DNA from: Bacteriovoracaceae bacterium
GTDB lineage: Bacteria; Bdellovibrionota; Bacteriovoracia; Bacteriovoracales; Bacteriovoracaceae
Assembly: GCA_023954595.1 (NCBI GenBank)
Contig: JAGSHJ010000004.1
Location: 1-23,159, forward strand
Reading direction: 5' to 3'
DNA: 23,159 nucleotides
In this document: positions 6,998 to 14,763 of the stretch, in pieces
Layout of the letters: the number at the start of each line of letters is the position of its first letter
Position numbering within the stretch: position 1 is the first letter of the stretch
The notes under the pieces: model-generated
Database searches by the model: none
What the model saw: only the letters and a program-made list of their open reading frames with translations
Told to the model about the DNA's origin: nothing
Translations under genes and position numbers: made by a program

Positions 6998-8890
6998 TTC
7001 AAGCATTTTTAGAAACGCAGTTTCAGAAAGAATTGGTATCGCTAATTGCTTTGCTTTTTTAAACTTGGAAGAGCTACTCTCAACATCATTTGTTATAAGA
7101 TAATCCGTAGCAGATGTAACACTGCTAACTGCAACTGCACCATTTTCTTTTATTATTTTTTGAAGATCAGCTCTTTTCATACTCAAGCTGCCTGTTATAC
7201 AAAATTTCTTACCAGCAATTTTTGTATCAGTTTTCACCGAGCTTTTTTTAACTTCAATACCTTTTTCCAACAAACTCTCAACTAATGGTATCTTTGATTG
7301 TAAGGACCTAGCGAATTCCATTGAAGATTTTTCAGCAAACGACTCTATCTCAATGAGTTTTTCAGGTGTAAGGGACTTTATCTTTTCCCATGTATCAAAA
7401 CCATTATGGACGATCTTTTCACACTTATTGAAAGCTCCACCACTAATGCCAAGCGAAGCTAGTAATGTGGTAAGTTCAACCTGCTTAGAATCTTCAATAC
7501 TATTTACGATCTTGCTTGCTAACTTCTCCTTAACCTTATCCATTTGCATAAGTTTTTCAACATTCAGATCATAAAGAGAAGGAATATCTTGGATCACTTT
7601 AGCATTAATCAATTCTTCCAAACGCTTATCACTTAAGTTTTCAATTCCCATTTTTCTAATAAAGTTTAAGATTTCATCTTTTACTTTTTCTGGGCAAGTT
7701 GGATTTTTACAAACTAAGCGAATATCCTCAACATAAGTCTTTTCAGAACAACTTGGACACACTTCCGGATAACTAAACTCATTTTTAGAAGACTCAACAA
7801 CATCTATAAACTTAGGGATAACTTCGCCACTACGAATGATGTTAATTTTATCACCCTTTTTAAGCTCAAACTGTCTAACCAATCCAAAGTTATGCAGCGT
7901 AACTCTAGATACCTGAGCACCACTCAACTCAACCTTTTCAACATTTGCCACTGGAGTTAGGATTCCATTTCTTGAGACTTGCCAAGAAATGTCTTTGATA
8001 ACCGTTGGCTTCATCTCGCCTTCAAATTTAAAAGCAATCTTATATCTTGGATGGTGTGCAGTCTCACCTAGCCTGTCGTGAAGCTCTAAATCATTAAGAC
8101 TGAAAACGAGACCATCGATTAAATAATCCCCTTGAGACATGAACTCACGAGCTTCATTTATCTGTATCTCTAATTCTTTATTACTCTTTGCTTTATTAAA
8201 TTCAGGTGTTTCAAAGCCAAGATTTCGTAAGAGTTTAAACTTTTCTTCTTCCGTTTTTAGTTGCTCTTCTTTGGATATGAACTCAAATGCTTGGAAAGAT
8301 AAAAATCTAGCTAGTTCAATATTTTCTTTTCTTCCAAGTAGGCCTGCTACAATATTTCTTTGAGAAGTTGGTTTTTCTAGATTTAGCTTCTCCATCTGCT
8401 GAGATAGATGAATGAAGTCCTCTTCCCTACAAAAGATCTCACCACGGACCTCAAAGTCTTTTTCATACTCTGCAATAACTTTAGGAACATGCTCTATATG
8501 CAAAACTTTACTCGTTATCTTTTCTCCAAACTTGCCATCGCCTCTTGTTTTTGCAAGTACTAAGCGACCTTTCTCATATATTAATGAACAACTTGAACCA
8601 TCTATTTTAAACGTAGAAATAAGCTCTCTTGCATCCATCCACTTCGTCAGCTCTTCCAACTTGTAGGTTTTATTTAAAGACAGCATTTTAGAATTATGTT
8701 CCACTTTTTCAGACTTAAAAAAGTTTGTTCCTACAAACGTTAATACAGGATTATGTGGATCTAGGAGCTTAAGCTTTTCTTCCAATTGATCATATTCGTA
8801 ATCTGAGATTTCTGCTTTTCCCTGATAGTAGAGATTTTTGTGCCTTAGAAGTTCACCTTCCAGCTCTTTTATTTCTTTAATTTTTGTCAT
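6995..8890 (-). CDS. ligA: NAD-dependent DNA ligase (LigA-like), divergent
   Basis: Seals nicks in DNA using NAD+. The 631 residues show the full LigA domain order but are about 40 shorter than usual. Domain Ia is near 15-36 (HKNLYYQG..ISDYEYDQL). The adenylation core has FKIDG with nucleophile Lys95, TRGDG at 115-119, EVRGEI at 147-152 and YKIAFKF with Lys288 (motif V). The OB fold is near 300-360. A zinc finger uses Cys378, 381, 394 and 399. Helix-hairpin-helix repeats and a BRCT domain (about 555-631, GKKFCITGSL) complete it. Motif IV, normally DGVVxK, reads DGLVFSL: Ser264 stands where the usual lysine is, and QVSRNG replaces QVGRTG. It could be the housekeeping ligase of a divergent lineage or a second, specialised copy. 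It is the last gene of an apparent four-gene operon. Confidence 0.88.
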   Translation of the reverse strand: MTKIKEIKELEGELLRHKNLYYQGKAEISDYEYDQLEEKLKLLDPHNPVLTFVGTNFFKSEKVEHNSKMLSLNKTYKLEELTKWMDARELISTFKIDGSSCSLIYEKGRLVLAKTRGDGKFGEKITSKVLHIEHVPKVIAEYEKDFEVRGEIFCREEDFIHLSQQMEKLNLEKPTSQRNIVAGLLGRKENIELARFLSFQAFEFISKEEQLKTEEEKFKLLRNLGFETPEFNKAKSNKELEIQINEAREFMSQGDYLIDGLVFSLNDLELHDRLGETAHHPRYKIAFKFEGEMKPTVIKDISWQVSRNGILTPVANVEKVELSGAQVSRVTLHNFGLVRQFELKKGDKINIIRSGEVIPKFIDVVESSKNEFSYPEVCPSCSEKTYVEDIRLVCKNPTCPEKVKDEILNFIRKMGIENLSDKRLEELINAKVIQDIPSLYDLNVEKLMQMDKVKEKLASKIVNSIEDSKQVELTTLLASLGISGGAFNKCEKIVHNGFDTWEKIKSLTPEKLIEIESFAEKSSMEFARSLQSKIPLVESLLEKGIEVKKSSVKTDTKIAGKKFCITGSLSMKRADLQKIIKENGAVAVSSVTSATDYLITNDVESSSSKFKKAKQLAIPILSETAFLKMLE

Positions 8891-8907
8891 TTCAAGCTAG
8901 CCCTGAA

Positions 8908-10263
8908 TTAGATTTTGAATTTCTGATTGTATTTAGTTAAAGATGCCTTCACCTTTCCGGCAAGAAAGACTGTAGCAATAATATTAGGAATGGCCATTAA
9001 TGCGTAAGCGATATCTATCAAGCTTACTACAGCACTCATTTTTATAGTCGCACCGATTGCGATCGTAGCGCCATAAAACAAAATAAATGGTTTATCACCT
9101 AGGCCCCATCTTCCTCTAAAGAGGTAGTCCCAACACTTTTTATTATAATTTGCCATTCCAATCATTGTTGAAAAGGAAAATAAGAAAATGATTAAACCAA
9201 GTGAGTGCTTTCCGAACTCCCCAAGAGATTGGGTAAATGCAAATGTTGTCAGGTTAATACCATTCAACGCAATATCATCCATATTGGCAGCATCAATACC
9301 TACAAGAATTGTTAGTGCTGTCAGAGTACAAACAATAATTGTATCTATAAGTGGACCTAGCATCGCAACATAGCCTTCACTTACTGGCTCACTTGTTTTT
9401 GCATTACCATGTGCCATTGGTGCAGTACCAATACCTGCTTCATTTGAAAAAGCCGCTCGCTTAACTCCAGTCTGTATAACGTGCATAAGAGCATAGCCTG
9501 AAACACCTCCAGCAACTTGGCCAAAGCCAAATGCACTTTCAAAAATGCTCATAAACATTGGTATTATTGCTTCGTAATTCATTGCCAATACGCCCACGCA
9601 AAGTAGCACATATAGTACACTCATTCCTGGAACAACTTTTGAAGTGAAGCTTGAAATTCTTTTTAATCCACCCAAGAGGATATAGACAGTCACGGCCATA
9701 AAGATGAGACCTGTCCACATTGGTTCTAAAGAATAACTTGTATCTAAGAAGCTCGCCAATTGATTAATCTGAAAAAGTGCCAAGGTTCCAATTAGGCCAA
9801 AGAATGCAAAGGCCAAGGCCAAAGGTCGGAATGCCTTCCCCATACCTTTTTCAATATAATACATTGGTCCGCCCTGAACCTCACCTTGATAATCTTTCCC
9901 TCTAAACATTACAGCAAGACTACATTCAAAAAACTTTGTATTCATGCCTAGAATTGCAGATACCCACATCCAGAAAACGGCACCAGCACCACCTTGATGA
10001 ATCGCAACTGCCACACCCGCGATATTTCCAAGGCCTATCGTCGCAGCAAGAGCGTTACTTAGTGCTTGAAAATGAGTTATCTGCCCTTGTGCATCTTTAT
10101 CTTCGTGCTTACCAGTAACTAAGCTAAATGCGTGCTTTAGCCCTCTAATAGGTATTAGCTTTGAGAAGCTAAGTAGAATTATATTTGCGGCCAATAAAAA
10201 AATTAGAAGAGGTGTTCCCCAAACAAGGCCAGCTATTTCTGAAAGTAATTTTTCTATATCCAT
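8908..10263 (-). CDS. AGCS-family amino acid (alanine/glycine):Na+ symporter
   Basis: Inner-membrane secondary carrier of 451 residues with about ten or eleven hydrophobic segments. Members bring alanine, glycine and sometimes glutamine in with Na+ or H+. The family signature is GGPMYYIEKG at 131-140. Other hallmarks are ALAATIGLGNIAGVAVAI near 71-88 and FSNEAGIGTAPMAHGNAKTSEPVSEG in the middle. The C-terminus (KVKASLTKYNQKFKI) is short and basic. Exact substrate cannot be read from sequence. Its ATG lies 2 bases after the upstream stop with no close ribosome binding site, pointing to coupled translation from the outer-membrane protein gene. It is followed 17 bases later by the ligase gene. 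Confidence 0.93.
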   Translation of the reverse strand: MDIEKLLSEIAGLVWGTPLLIFLLAANIILLSFSKLIPIRGLKHAFSLVTGKHEDKDAQGQITHFQALSNALAATIGLGNIAGVAVAIHQGGAGAVFWMWVSAILGMNTKFFECSLAVMFRGKDYQGEVQGGPMYYIEKGMGKAFRPLALAFAFFGLIGTLALFQINQLASFLDTSYSLEPMWTGLIFMAVTVYILLGGLKRISSFTSKVVPGMSVLYVLLCVGVLAMNYEAIIPMFMSIFESAFGFGQVAGGVSGYALMHVIQTGVKRAAFSNEAGIGTAPMAHGNAKTSEPVSEGYVAMLGPLIDTIIVCTLTALTILVGIDAANMDDIALNGINLTTFAFTQSLGEFGKHSLGLIIFLFSFSTMIGMANYNKKCWDYLFRGRWGLGDKPFILFYGATIAIGATIKMSAVVSLIDIAYALMAIPNIIATVFLAGKVKASLTKYNQKFKI

Positions 10264-10265
10264 AA

Positions 10266-11732
10266 TTAAAAAATAAACGATCCGCCAAACTTCAGTACGG
10301 TGTCCCTATAGTTCAGTTGAGTTGTGCTTCCACTATCAAACTTCACTGAGTTGTTTTGTGTTTCAAATGCCGCATCTAAAGAGATAAGCGGGCTGTATTG
10401 ATACTTCAACCCTCCTCTAAATACCATAGAGCTTGAAGATTTTTCGGATCCAAAAATATTGTCCTCGTCATCAAAACTAGAAAACGGAATAAACTGAGCT
10501 CCACCGAAGATTCTTATTCCTTTTTGAAGTGGCATATTCCCGCCCACTCCTAAAAATATTCCTGATATGGAGTTTTTACCAAAGCCATCTGTAGATGATT
10601 CTTCTACGTCATACGAGTAACTAGCATAACCTGCTGTTAAGTTAATCTGCGGTCCGTAAAAGAAACCTAAAGGAAGATACTTATACCCTCCACCAATTTT
10701 AAGGGAGCCACTTGTTATACTCACCTCGCTTAAATTAAGAGAACCAGACTGCTCGCTTAATGTTCCTAGTCGACGTCCAAACTCCCCCATAACAAAATAA
10801 TTTCGCGTCAGCCAGGCCTCTACTTCAGCACTTACGCCGTAGGTGAAGCCTGTTGCTTTGTTGTTATCGGCCGTATTAGTTCCTACAGAAGTTGAAGCGA
10901 TATCAAAGTACAAAGTCAGAAACCCTAGCTTTCCAAATTGGTTGGCCTTTACTTCTGGATATGTCGTATCTTCTATAACCTGGCCTGGTGTTGATTCCTC
11001 AAAAACTACCCAGTCATTTGGCGAGACCTTGAGGTTACTCTCATAAACTTTTACAAGTCCCAACGCTTGGTTGTCATTGACGTTAAATACTTTTCCTCGA
11101 GCAAGTAGGTCAGTGTCCCACTCCACGACTTTCTTTAAAAGAGGGTGTTTGTTTTTACTAACAAACCTTCTAACTCTAAAGCCTTGGCCAACATCTAGTT
11201 TTAATTTTTTAGGATAAGTAAAAGTAAGTTGATCCCCTAAGACGCCTAAAACTTTTCCATCGTAAGGAATTGTTGTTTCATAAAGCTCCAGCCAACTTCT
11301 AACAGTTTGAACGATTTGGTCCGGACTTGTGTCTTGAAGAGTATCTTTTTCACTAAAATATATGTCAGTGCCATTCTCACCAACGATATCCATCTCAACT
11401 TTGACCTGGTTTACTTCATACTCAAGTGAAACACGAACTAGTGATCCAGCACTTGTTCTATTTGAGACAGTTGTTAATACCTTCGGGTCTTTAAGATGTT
11501 CCTGTAGTCGGTCGCGATACCTACTGAATACTTCAATCAATTCAGCACTTGATTTGTAATCACACCATTTGGATGTTTTAAGGTAGGTTTCAATCCCCTC
11601 ATATACTTTATAGCCTAAGCTATTGCCTGCACTATCTGTAACAGGCAAAAGTAAGCAGTTACGCATACTAAAAGTATCTGCATAGGACGAAGAGATAAAT
11701 AAAGCAGTAATTATCGCTAAGGCTATTCTCAT
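10266..11732 (-). CDS. putative outer-membrane beta-barrel protein with FlgT-like N-terminal region
   Basis: The 488-residue product has a clear Sec signal peptide (MRIALAIITALFISSSYA, cleavage expected after Ala18). The first half is a soluble region with segments such as DGKVLGVLGDQLTF and LDVGQGFRVRRF near 155-190, resembling the small beta domain at the C-terminus of FlgT-type proteins ('GkVl...v..Gd.f.V'). The second half, from about 270, alternates polar and hydrophobic residues with many Gly/Tyr/Phe strands (GGGYKYLPLGFFYGP, AGYASYSYDV, GGLKYQYSP). It ends ...KFGGSFIF, the terminal aromatic expected of an outer-membrane barrel. Exact function is unknown. It overlaps the upstream regulator by ATGA and is 2 bases from the transporter, so it belongs to that operon. 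The family assignment is by pattern only. Confidence 0.75.
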   Translation of the reverse strand: MRIALAIITALFISSSYADTFSMRNCLLLPVTDSAGNSLGYKVYEGIETYLKTSKWCDYKSSAELIEVFSRYRDRLQEHLKDPKVLTTVSNRTSAGSLVRVSLEYEVNQVKVEMDIVGENGTDIYFSEKDTLQDTSPDQIVQTVRSWLELYETTIPYDGKVLGVLGDQLTFTYPKKLKLDVGQGFRVRRFVSKNKHPLLKKVVEWDTDLLARGKVFNVNDNQALGLVKVYESNLKVSPNDWVVFEESTPGQVIEDTTYPEVKANQFGKLGFLTLYFDIASTSVGTNTADNNKATGFTYGVSAEVEAWLTRNYFVMGEFGRRLGTLSEQSGSLNLSEVSITSGSLKIGGGYKYLPLGFFYGPQINLTAGYASYSYDVEESSTDGFGKNSISGIFLGVGGNMPLQKGIRIFGGAQFIPFSSFDDEDNIFGSEKSSSSMVFRGGLKYQYSPLISLDAAFETQNNSVKFDSGSTTQLNYRDTVLKFGGSFIF

Positions 11733-12055
11733 AAATCTAATGGTAATTCAGGTAGATTGTGAACGTTTAAAGAGTTCTTTTCTTCTTCATAGATCTGAAC
11801 AAGCATTTTTAATTCATCTACTTGCTCTGTTAAAACTCGATTTTCTTTTTTAAGCCTTTCATTATCAAGTCGCAATTCTAAGAAAACTTTCTCACTTTGG
11901 AGACTTGGGTCTTGATAGCCCTTTGCCCATACAAAGTATTTGCCATTTTCTTCTTTAAACTTAACTCGTTCGGCTTTTATATACCGGCGTACCGTTGAAA
12001 CGGACTTTCCCTTATAATTGGCAAATTCCTGGATACTCAACCATCTTCCATCCAT
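11729..12055 (-). CDS. small helix-turn-helix protein with C-terminal coiled coil
   Basis: The 108 residues start WLSIQEFANYKGKSVSTVRRYIKAERVKFKEENGKYFV, a MerR/excisionase-type winged helix: 'is..e.A...g.s..TvrrYi...r'. A charged heptad-like stretch follows at about 50-97 (EKVFLELRLDNERLKKENRVLTEQVDELK), likely a dimerising coiled coil. A short hydrophobic tail, LPELPLDL, ends it. It is probably a DNA-binding regulator of its own operon, though it could be a structural adaptor. The start is fixed by AAGGAAGG 8 bases before ATG 12055, and a promoter lies 48 bases upstream. The TGA overlaps the next ATG (ATGA). It has no ligand-binding domain of a classical MerR protein. Confidence 0.8.
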   Translation of the reverse strand: MDGRWLSIQEFANYKGKSVSTVRRYIKAERVKFKEENGKYFVWAKGYQDPSLQSEKVFLELRLDNERLKKENRVLTEQVDELKMLVQIYEEEKNSLNVHNLPELPLDL

Positions 12056-12102
12056 AGATAAAACCTTCCTTGTTTTGTCGGATTAAGTCGCAGCTTACCT
12101 AA

Positions 12103-12131
12103 ATGATAGTTAATTCTTTCTGAATGCGCAA
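12103..12131 (-). promoter_or_regulatory. sigma70-type promoter of the HTH-OMP-symporter-ligA operon
   Basis: Read on the minus strand: -35 TTGCGC (12126-12131), a 17-bp spacer, and -10 TATCAT (12103-12108). This predicts a start near 12096 and a leader of about 40 bases, with a strong AAGGAAGG ribosome site. It is the only good promoter visible ahead of the four genes ending at 6995. Confidence 0.65.
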
Positions 12132-12172
12132 AATTTAATGCCGCCACGCTATGTTTTTTATATACGGTTTAC

Positions 12173-12178
12173 TATAAT
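12173..12178 (+). promoter_or_regulatory. -10 box predicting a leaderless patatin mRNA
   Basis: A perfect TATAAT ends 9 bases before the ATG at 12188, so transcription should start 0 to 4 bases ahead of the start codon. No Shine-Dalgarno is present in CCTACTCAC. The -35 region is weak. It is divergent from the promoter at 12103-12131. Confidence 0.55.
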
Positions 12179-12187
12179 CCTACTCAC

Positions 12188-13381
12188 ATGAGAAACATCA
12201 ACCTAAATGAATTTAAGAATAAGAAAACCGCACTCGTATTATCTGGGGGTGTCGTTAAGGCAGCAGCCTGGCATCTTGGAGTAACTCTTGCCCTTGAAGA
12301 GCTTGGTTTTACCCTGAAAAGTAATAAAAATAGTGCCAGTGGTGAATTAAATGTACAAAGGTCCTTGGAGGTAAGCTCTTATGTAGGATCTAGTGCTGGT
12401 GCAATGATAAGTGTTTTTTTGGCCAGTGGACTAACACCTCAGGAGATTATTAATGGTGTTTTAGGGCTTAAAAAGGGTGAGATGAGAAAGCTATCCTATA
12501 GGGATATGTTTCACCTACATCGTCGAAAATCACGACCATTATACAATAGTGGTCATGGACTTTTTGAAAACTTTCCACGCCCTCTTAGAAGTCTACTTCA
12601 GCCATTCATTAGTTTTCCAGGGCTATTTAGCACAGAGGGTGCCCGCAACTATCTCATTGAAAATGTTTTAGCTGTAGACTCTTTTGAAGAGTTTATTCCG
12701 GATTTGTTTATCGTTGCAACACAACTTGACCACTCTAGGAAGGTTATATTTAGTAAATACAATTACCCTAATCCTTCCCATGACAGTACTGCTGTTTACT
12801 ATACAGGCACTAAAGTCTCAGACGCAGCAGCAGCAAGTATGTCAGTACCACCTTTCTATGCACCCTATCCTGTACAAAACCAAGTAACAGGTGAAACTGA
12901 TTATTATATCGACGGTGAAATTAGGGAGACACTATCTACGCATGTGGCCGAAGATAATAACTGTGACATTGTTATTAGTTCTTGGACCCATACACCTTAT
13001 CATTTTCATGATGAAGTCGGCTCTTTAACAAACTATGGGCTTCCATCAATTGCTATTCAATCCATCTACTTACTCATACAAAAAAAGATTGTAGCTTCGA
13101 GGGCAAAACGAGCTACTGCCTTAGATATTCTTGATACAGTTTCAGGATATATGAAAAATGAAAAGTTTAACCCTACTCAAAGAAGAGACATCCTAAGTAT
13201 TCTCGAGAGGAAATTGAACGTAAATCCAAATGTTCGTCTCATTGATATTTACCCAGACCATCACGATTATAAGCTCTTTTTTGCAAACTCCTTCTCACTC
13301 AATCCGGAATCGGCTGCTCATGCAGTAAAAGCCGGATATAAAAGGGCCATGCAAATTCTAAGTGAGCCTGAATTTTTATGA
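12188..13381 (+). CDS. patatin-like phospholipase family protein
   Basis: The 397-residue protein is a serine lipid acyl hydrolase by family. The strand-loop ALVLSGGVVKAAAWHLGV at 15-32 corresponds to the patatin oxyanion segment. GSSAG at 67-71 is the nucleophile elbow with Ser69. YIDGEIRET at 240-248 gives the second catalytic residue, Asp242, in the D-G-[AG/x] position. No signal peptide is seen, so it is cytosolic unless exported by another route; patatin effectors of some pathogens use specialised secretion. The oxyanion loop is unusual (GGVVKA in place of GGGxKG). It overlaps the lytic transglycosylase gene as ATGA, linking membrane-lipid and wall hydrolysis in one transcript. A role in attacking prey or in remodelling the cell's own envelope is conjecture. 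Confidence 0.9.
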   Translation: MRNINLNEFKNKKTALVLSGGVVKAAAWHLGVTLALEELGFTLKSNKNSASGELNVQRSLEVSSYVGSSAGAMISVFLASGLTPQEIINGVLGLKKGEMRKLSYRDMFHLHRRKSRPLYNSGHGLFENFPRPLRSLLQPFISFPGLFSTEGARNYLIENVLAVDSFEEFIPDLFIVATQLDHSRKVIFSKYNYPNPSHDSTAVYYTGTKVSDAAAASMSVPPFYAPYPVQNQVTGETDYYIDGEIRETLSTHVAEDNNCDIVISSWTHTPYHFHDEVGSLTNYGLPSIAIQSIYLLIQKKIVASRAKRATALDILDTVSGYMKNEKFNPTQRRDILSILERKLNVNPNVRLIDIYPDHHDYKLFFANSFSLNPESAAHAVKAGYKRAMQILSEPEFL

Positions 13382-14763
13382 AATACTGCTATTTGCTCAT
13401 AATCTTAACTTGTATAAATGCTTGGTCATTCACTAATCCAAATGCCTTTCTTAGCGAACTAATTGAAGTTGAAGAAACAATCCTAGATAATTCAATTAAG
13501 GCCAAGTCCAAAGGTGCACACTCAGCGATTAAGAAAGATCTTTTGAAAGTGATTTTAGAAGACAAGAAGGGTTTAATTGATGATGAGTTCGACATACCAG
13601 AATACTTCAAACCATCTACCTACTTTTGGTTTTCCGTTTATACGCAGTACAGTTCAAAACAGGTCGTAATTCACGATAAAGAAAATCTCGGTCTTGTATA
13701 TAATGTCATGGACTTCGAGCCACTTTATGCTTCGAATATTAATAGATTTGCAAAGTCTAAACTTCAAGCCGATCTCTCACTTGAGCGAACAAAAAAAATT
13801 AAAAGCATATTAAGCAGACTACACTTAGCACCATCTAAATTAAATCCAGATGAGAAAGCAGTATTAAATAGTATTAAGTCCGCAGGTATTAAAATACCTA
13901 AGTATAAACGTTCAAAAAAGAAGCTTTTTCTAAGGCTTTCTACCCAAATAAGGACTCAAACAGGTCAAAGGGATATGGTCTACAATGGTGTATTGAGATC
14001 CCTTCCGTACCTGCCATTCCTACATAAACAATTTAAAAATTTTAAAATACCTAAAGAGCTTTTGGCCATTGCCTTTGTAGAGTCAAGTTTTAACCTTAAG
14101 GCCAGATCTTATGCTGGTGCAGCTGGTATTTGGCAATTCATGCCTCGCACCTCTGCTTCGTTTATGCCACGACGTTCTCGCTATATTGATTATCGAAGCA
14201 ACCCTATAATCAGCTCTATAGCAGCCTTTCACTTATTGAAGCAAAACAAACAAATCCTTAAACGTTGGGACCTAGCTGTTCCTGCTTACAACTTTGGAAC
14301 ATCACACCTTGTTAGAGCACGCAGAAAATATAAAAAGAAGGCAACCCTTCCATATATTCTAGAAAATTATAAACATAGCTCTGTTGGATTTGCCTCTAAA
14401 AATTATTACTCCGAATTTCTCGCAATGGTCTATGCACTAGCTTATAAAGATTTGATTTTTCCACTAAGTGGATATGCAAAAAAAGACATGGATTTTAAAC
14501 AAGATGATATTGGAATTTATGTAACCAAGTGTAAGGTTAGACCTAAAACCTTTTATAAGCTTCTTAAAAAGAATAGCCCAAATATCAAGCGCTTAAATAG
14601 TCACTTCATTAAAAACAATGTCACTTATAAGCGAAATAAAATTGTTATTAGTGATTTAAAACTCAGCTCAAAACGCTATAGAAAAATCACCGATAAAGAA
14701 ATCTTGAAGTACTTTCCTAAAAACTATTACAAGGTAGCTAGAAAGTTAAAATGTGGTCGTTAA
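13378..14763 (+). CDS. MltD-like lytic murein transglycosylase
   Basis: The 461-residue protein begins with a signal peptide-like segment (MKYCYLLIILTCINAWSF). A predicted helical N-terminal region of about 200 residues follows. The SLT domain starts near 223: IPKELLAIAFVESSFNLKA with catalytic Glu235, then SYAGAAGIWQFMP, DYRSNPIISSIAAFHLL and WDLAVPAYNFG, all in MltD order. Such enzymes cleave the glycan strand of peptidoglycan with formation of 1,6-anhydro-muramic ends, in the periplasm. The C-terminal 100 residues are lysine-rich (IGIYVTKCKVRPKTFYKLLKKNSPNIKRLN) and have a LysM-like spacing, which I cannot confirm as LysM. It is coupled to the patatin gene by ATGA, and its stop codon directly abuts the stop of the opposing gene. 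Confidence 0.9.
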   Translation: MKYCYLLIILTCINAWSFTNPNAFLSELIEVEETILDNSIKAKSKGAHSAIKKDLLKVILEDKKGLIDDEFDIPEYFKPSTYFWFSVYTQYSSKQVVIHDKENLGLVYNVMDFEPLYASNINRFAKSKLQADLSLERTKKIKSILSRLHLAPSKLNPDEKAVLNSIKSAGIKIPKYKRSKKKLFLRLSTQIRTQTGQRDMVYNGVLRSLPYLPFLHKQFKNFKIPKELLAIAFVESSFNLKARSYAGAAGIWQFMPRTSASFMPRRSRYIDYRSNPIISSIAAFHLLKQNKQILKRWDLAVPAYNFGTSHLVRARRKYKKKATLPYILENYKHSSVGFASKNYYSEFLAMVYALAYKDLIFPLSGYAKKDMDFKQDDIGIYVTKCKVRPKTFYKLLKKNSPNIKRLNSHFIKNNVTYKRNKIVISDLKLSSKRYRKITDKEILKYFPKNYYKVARKLKCGR

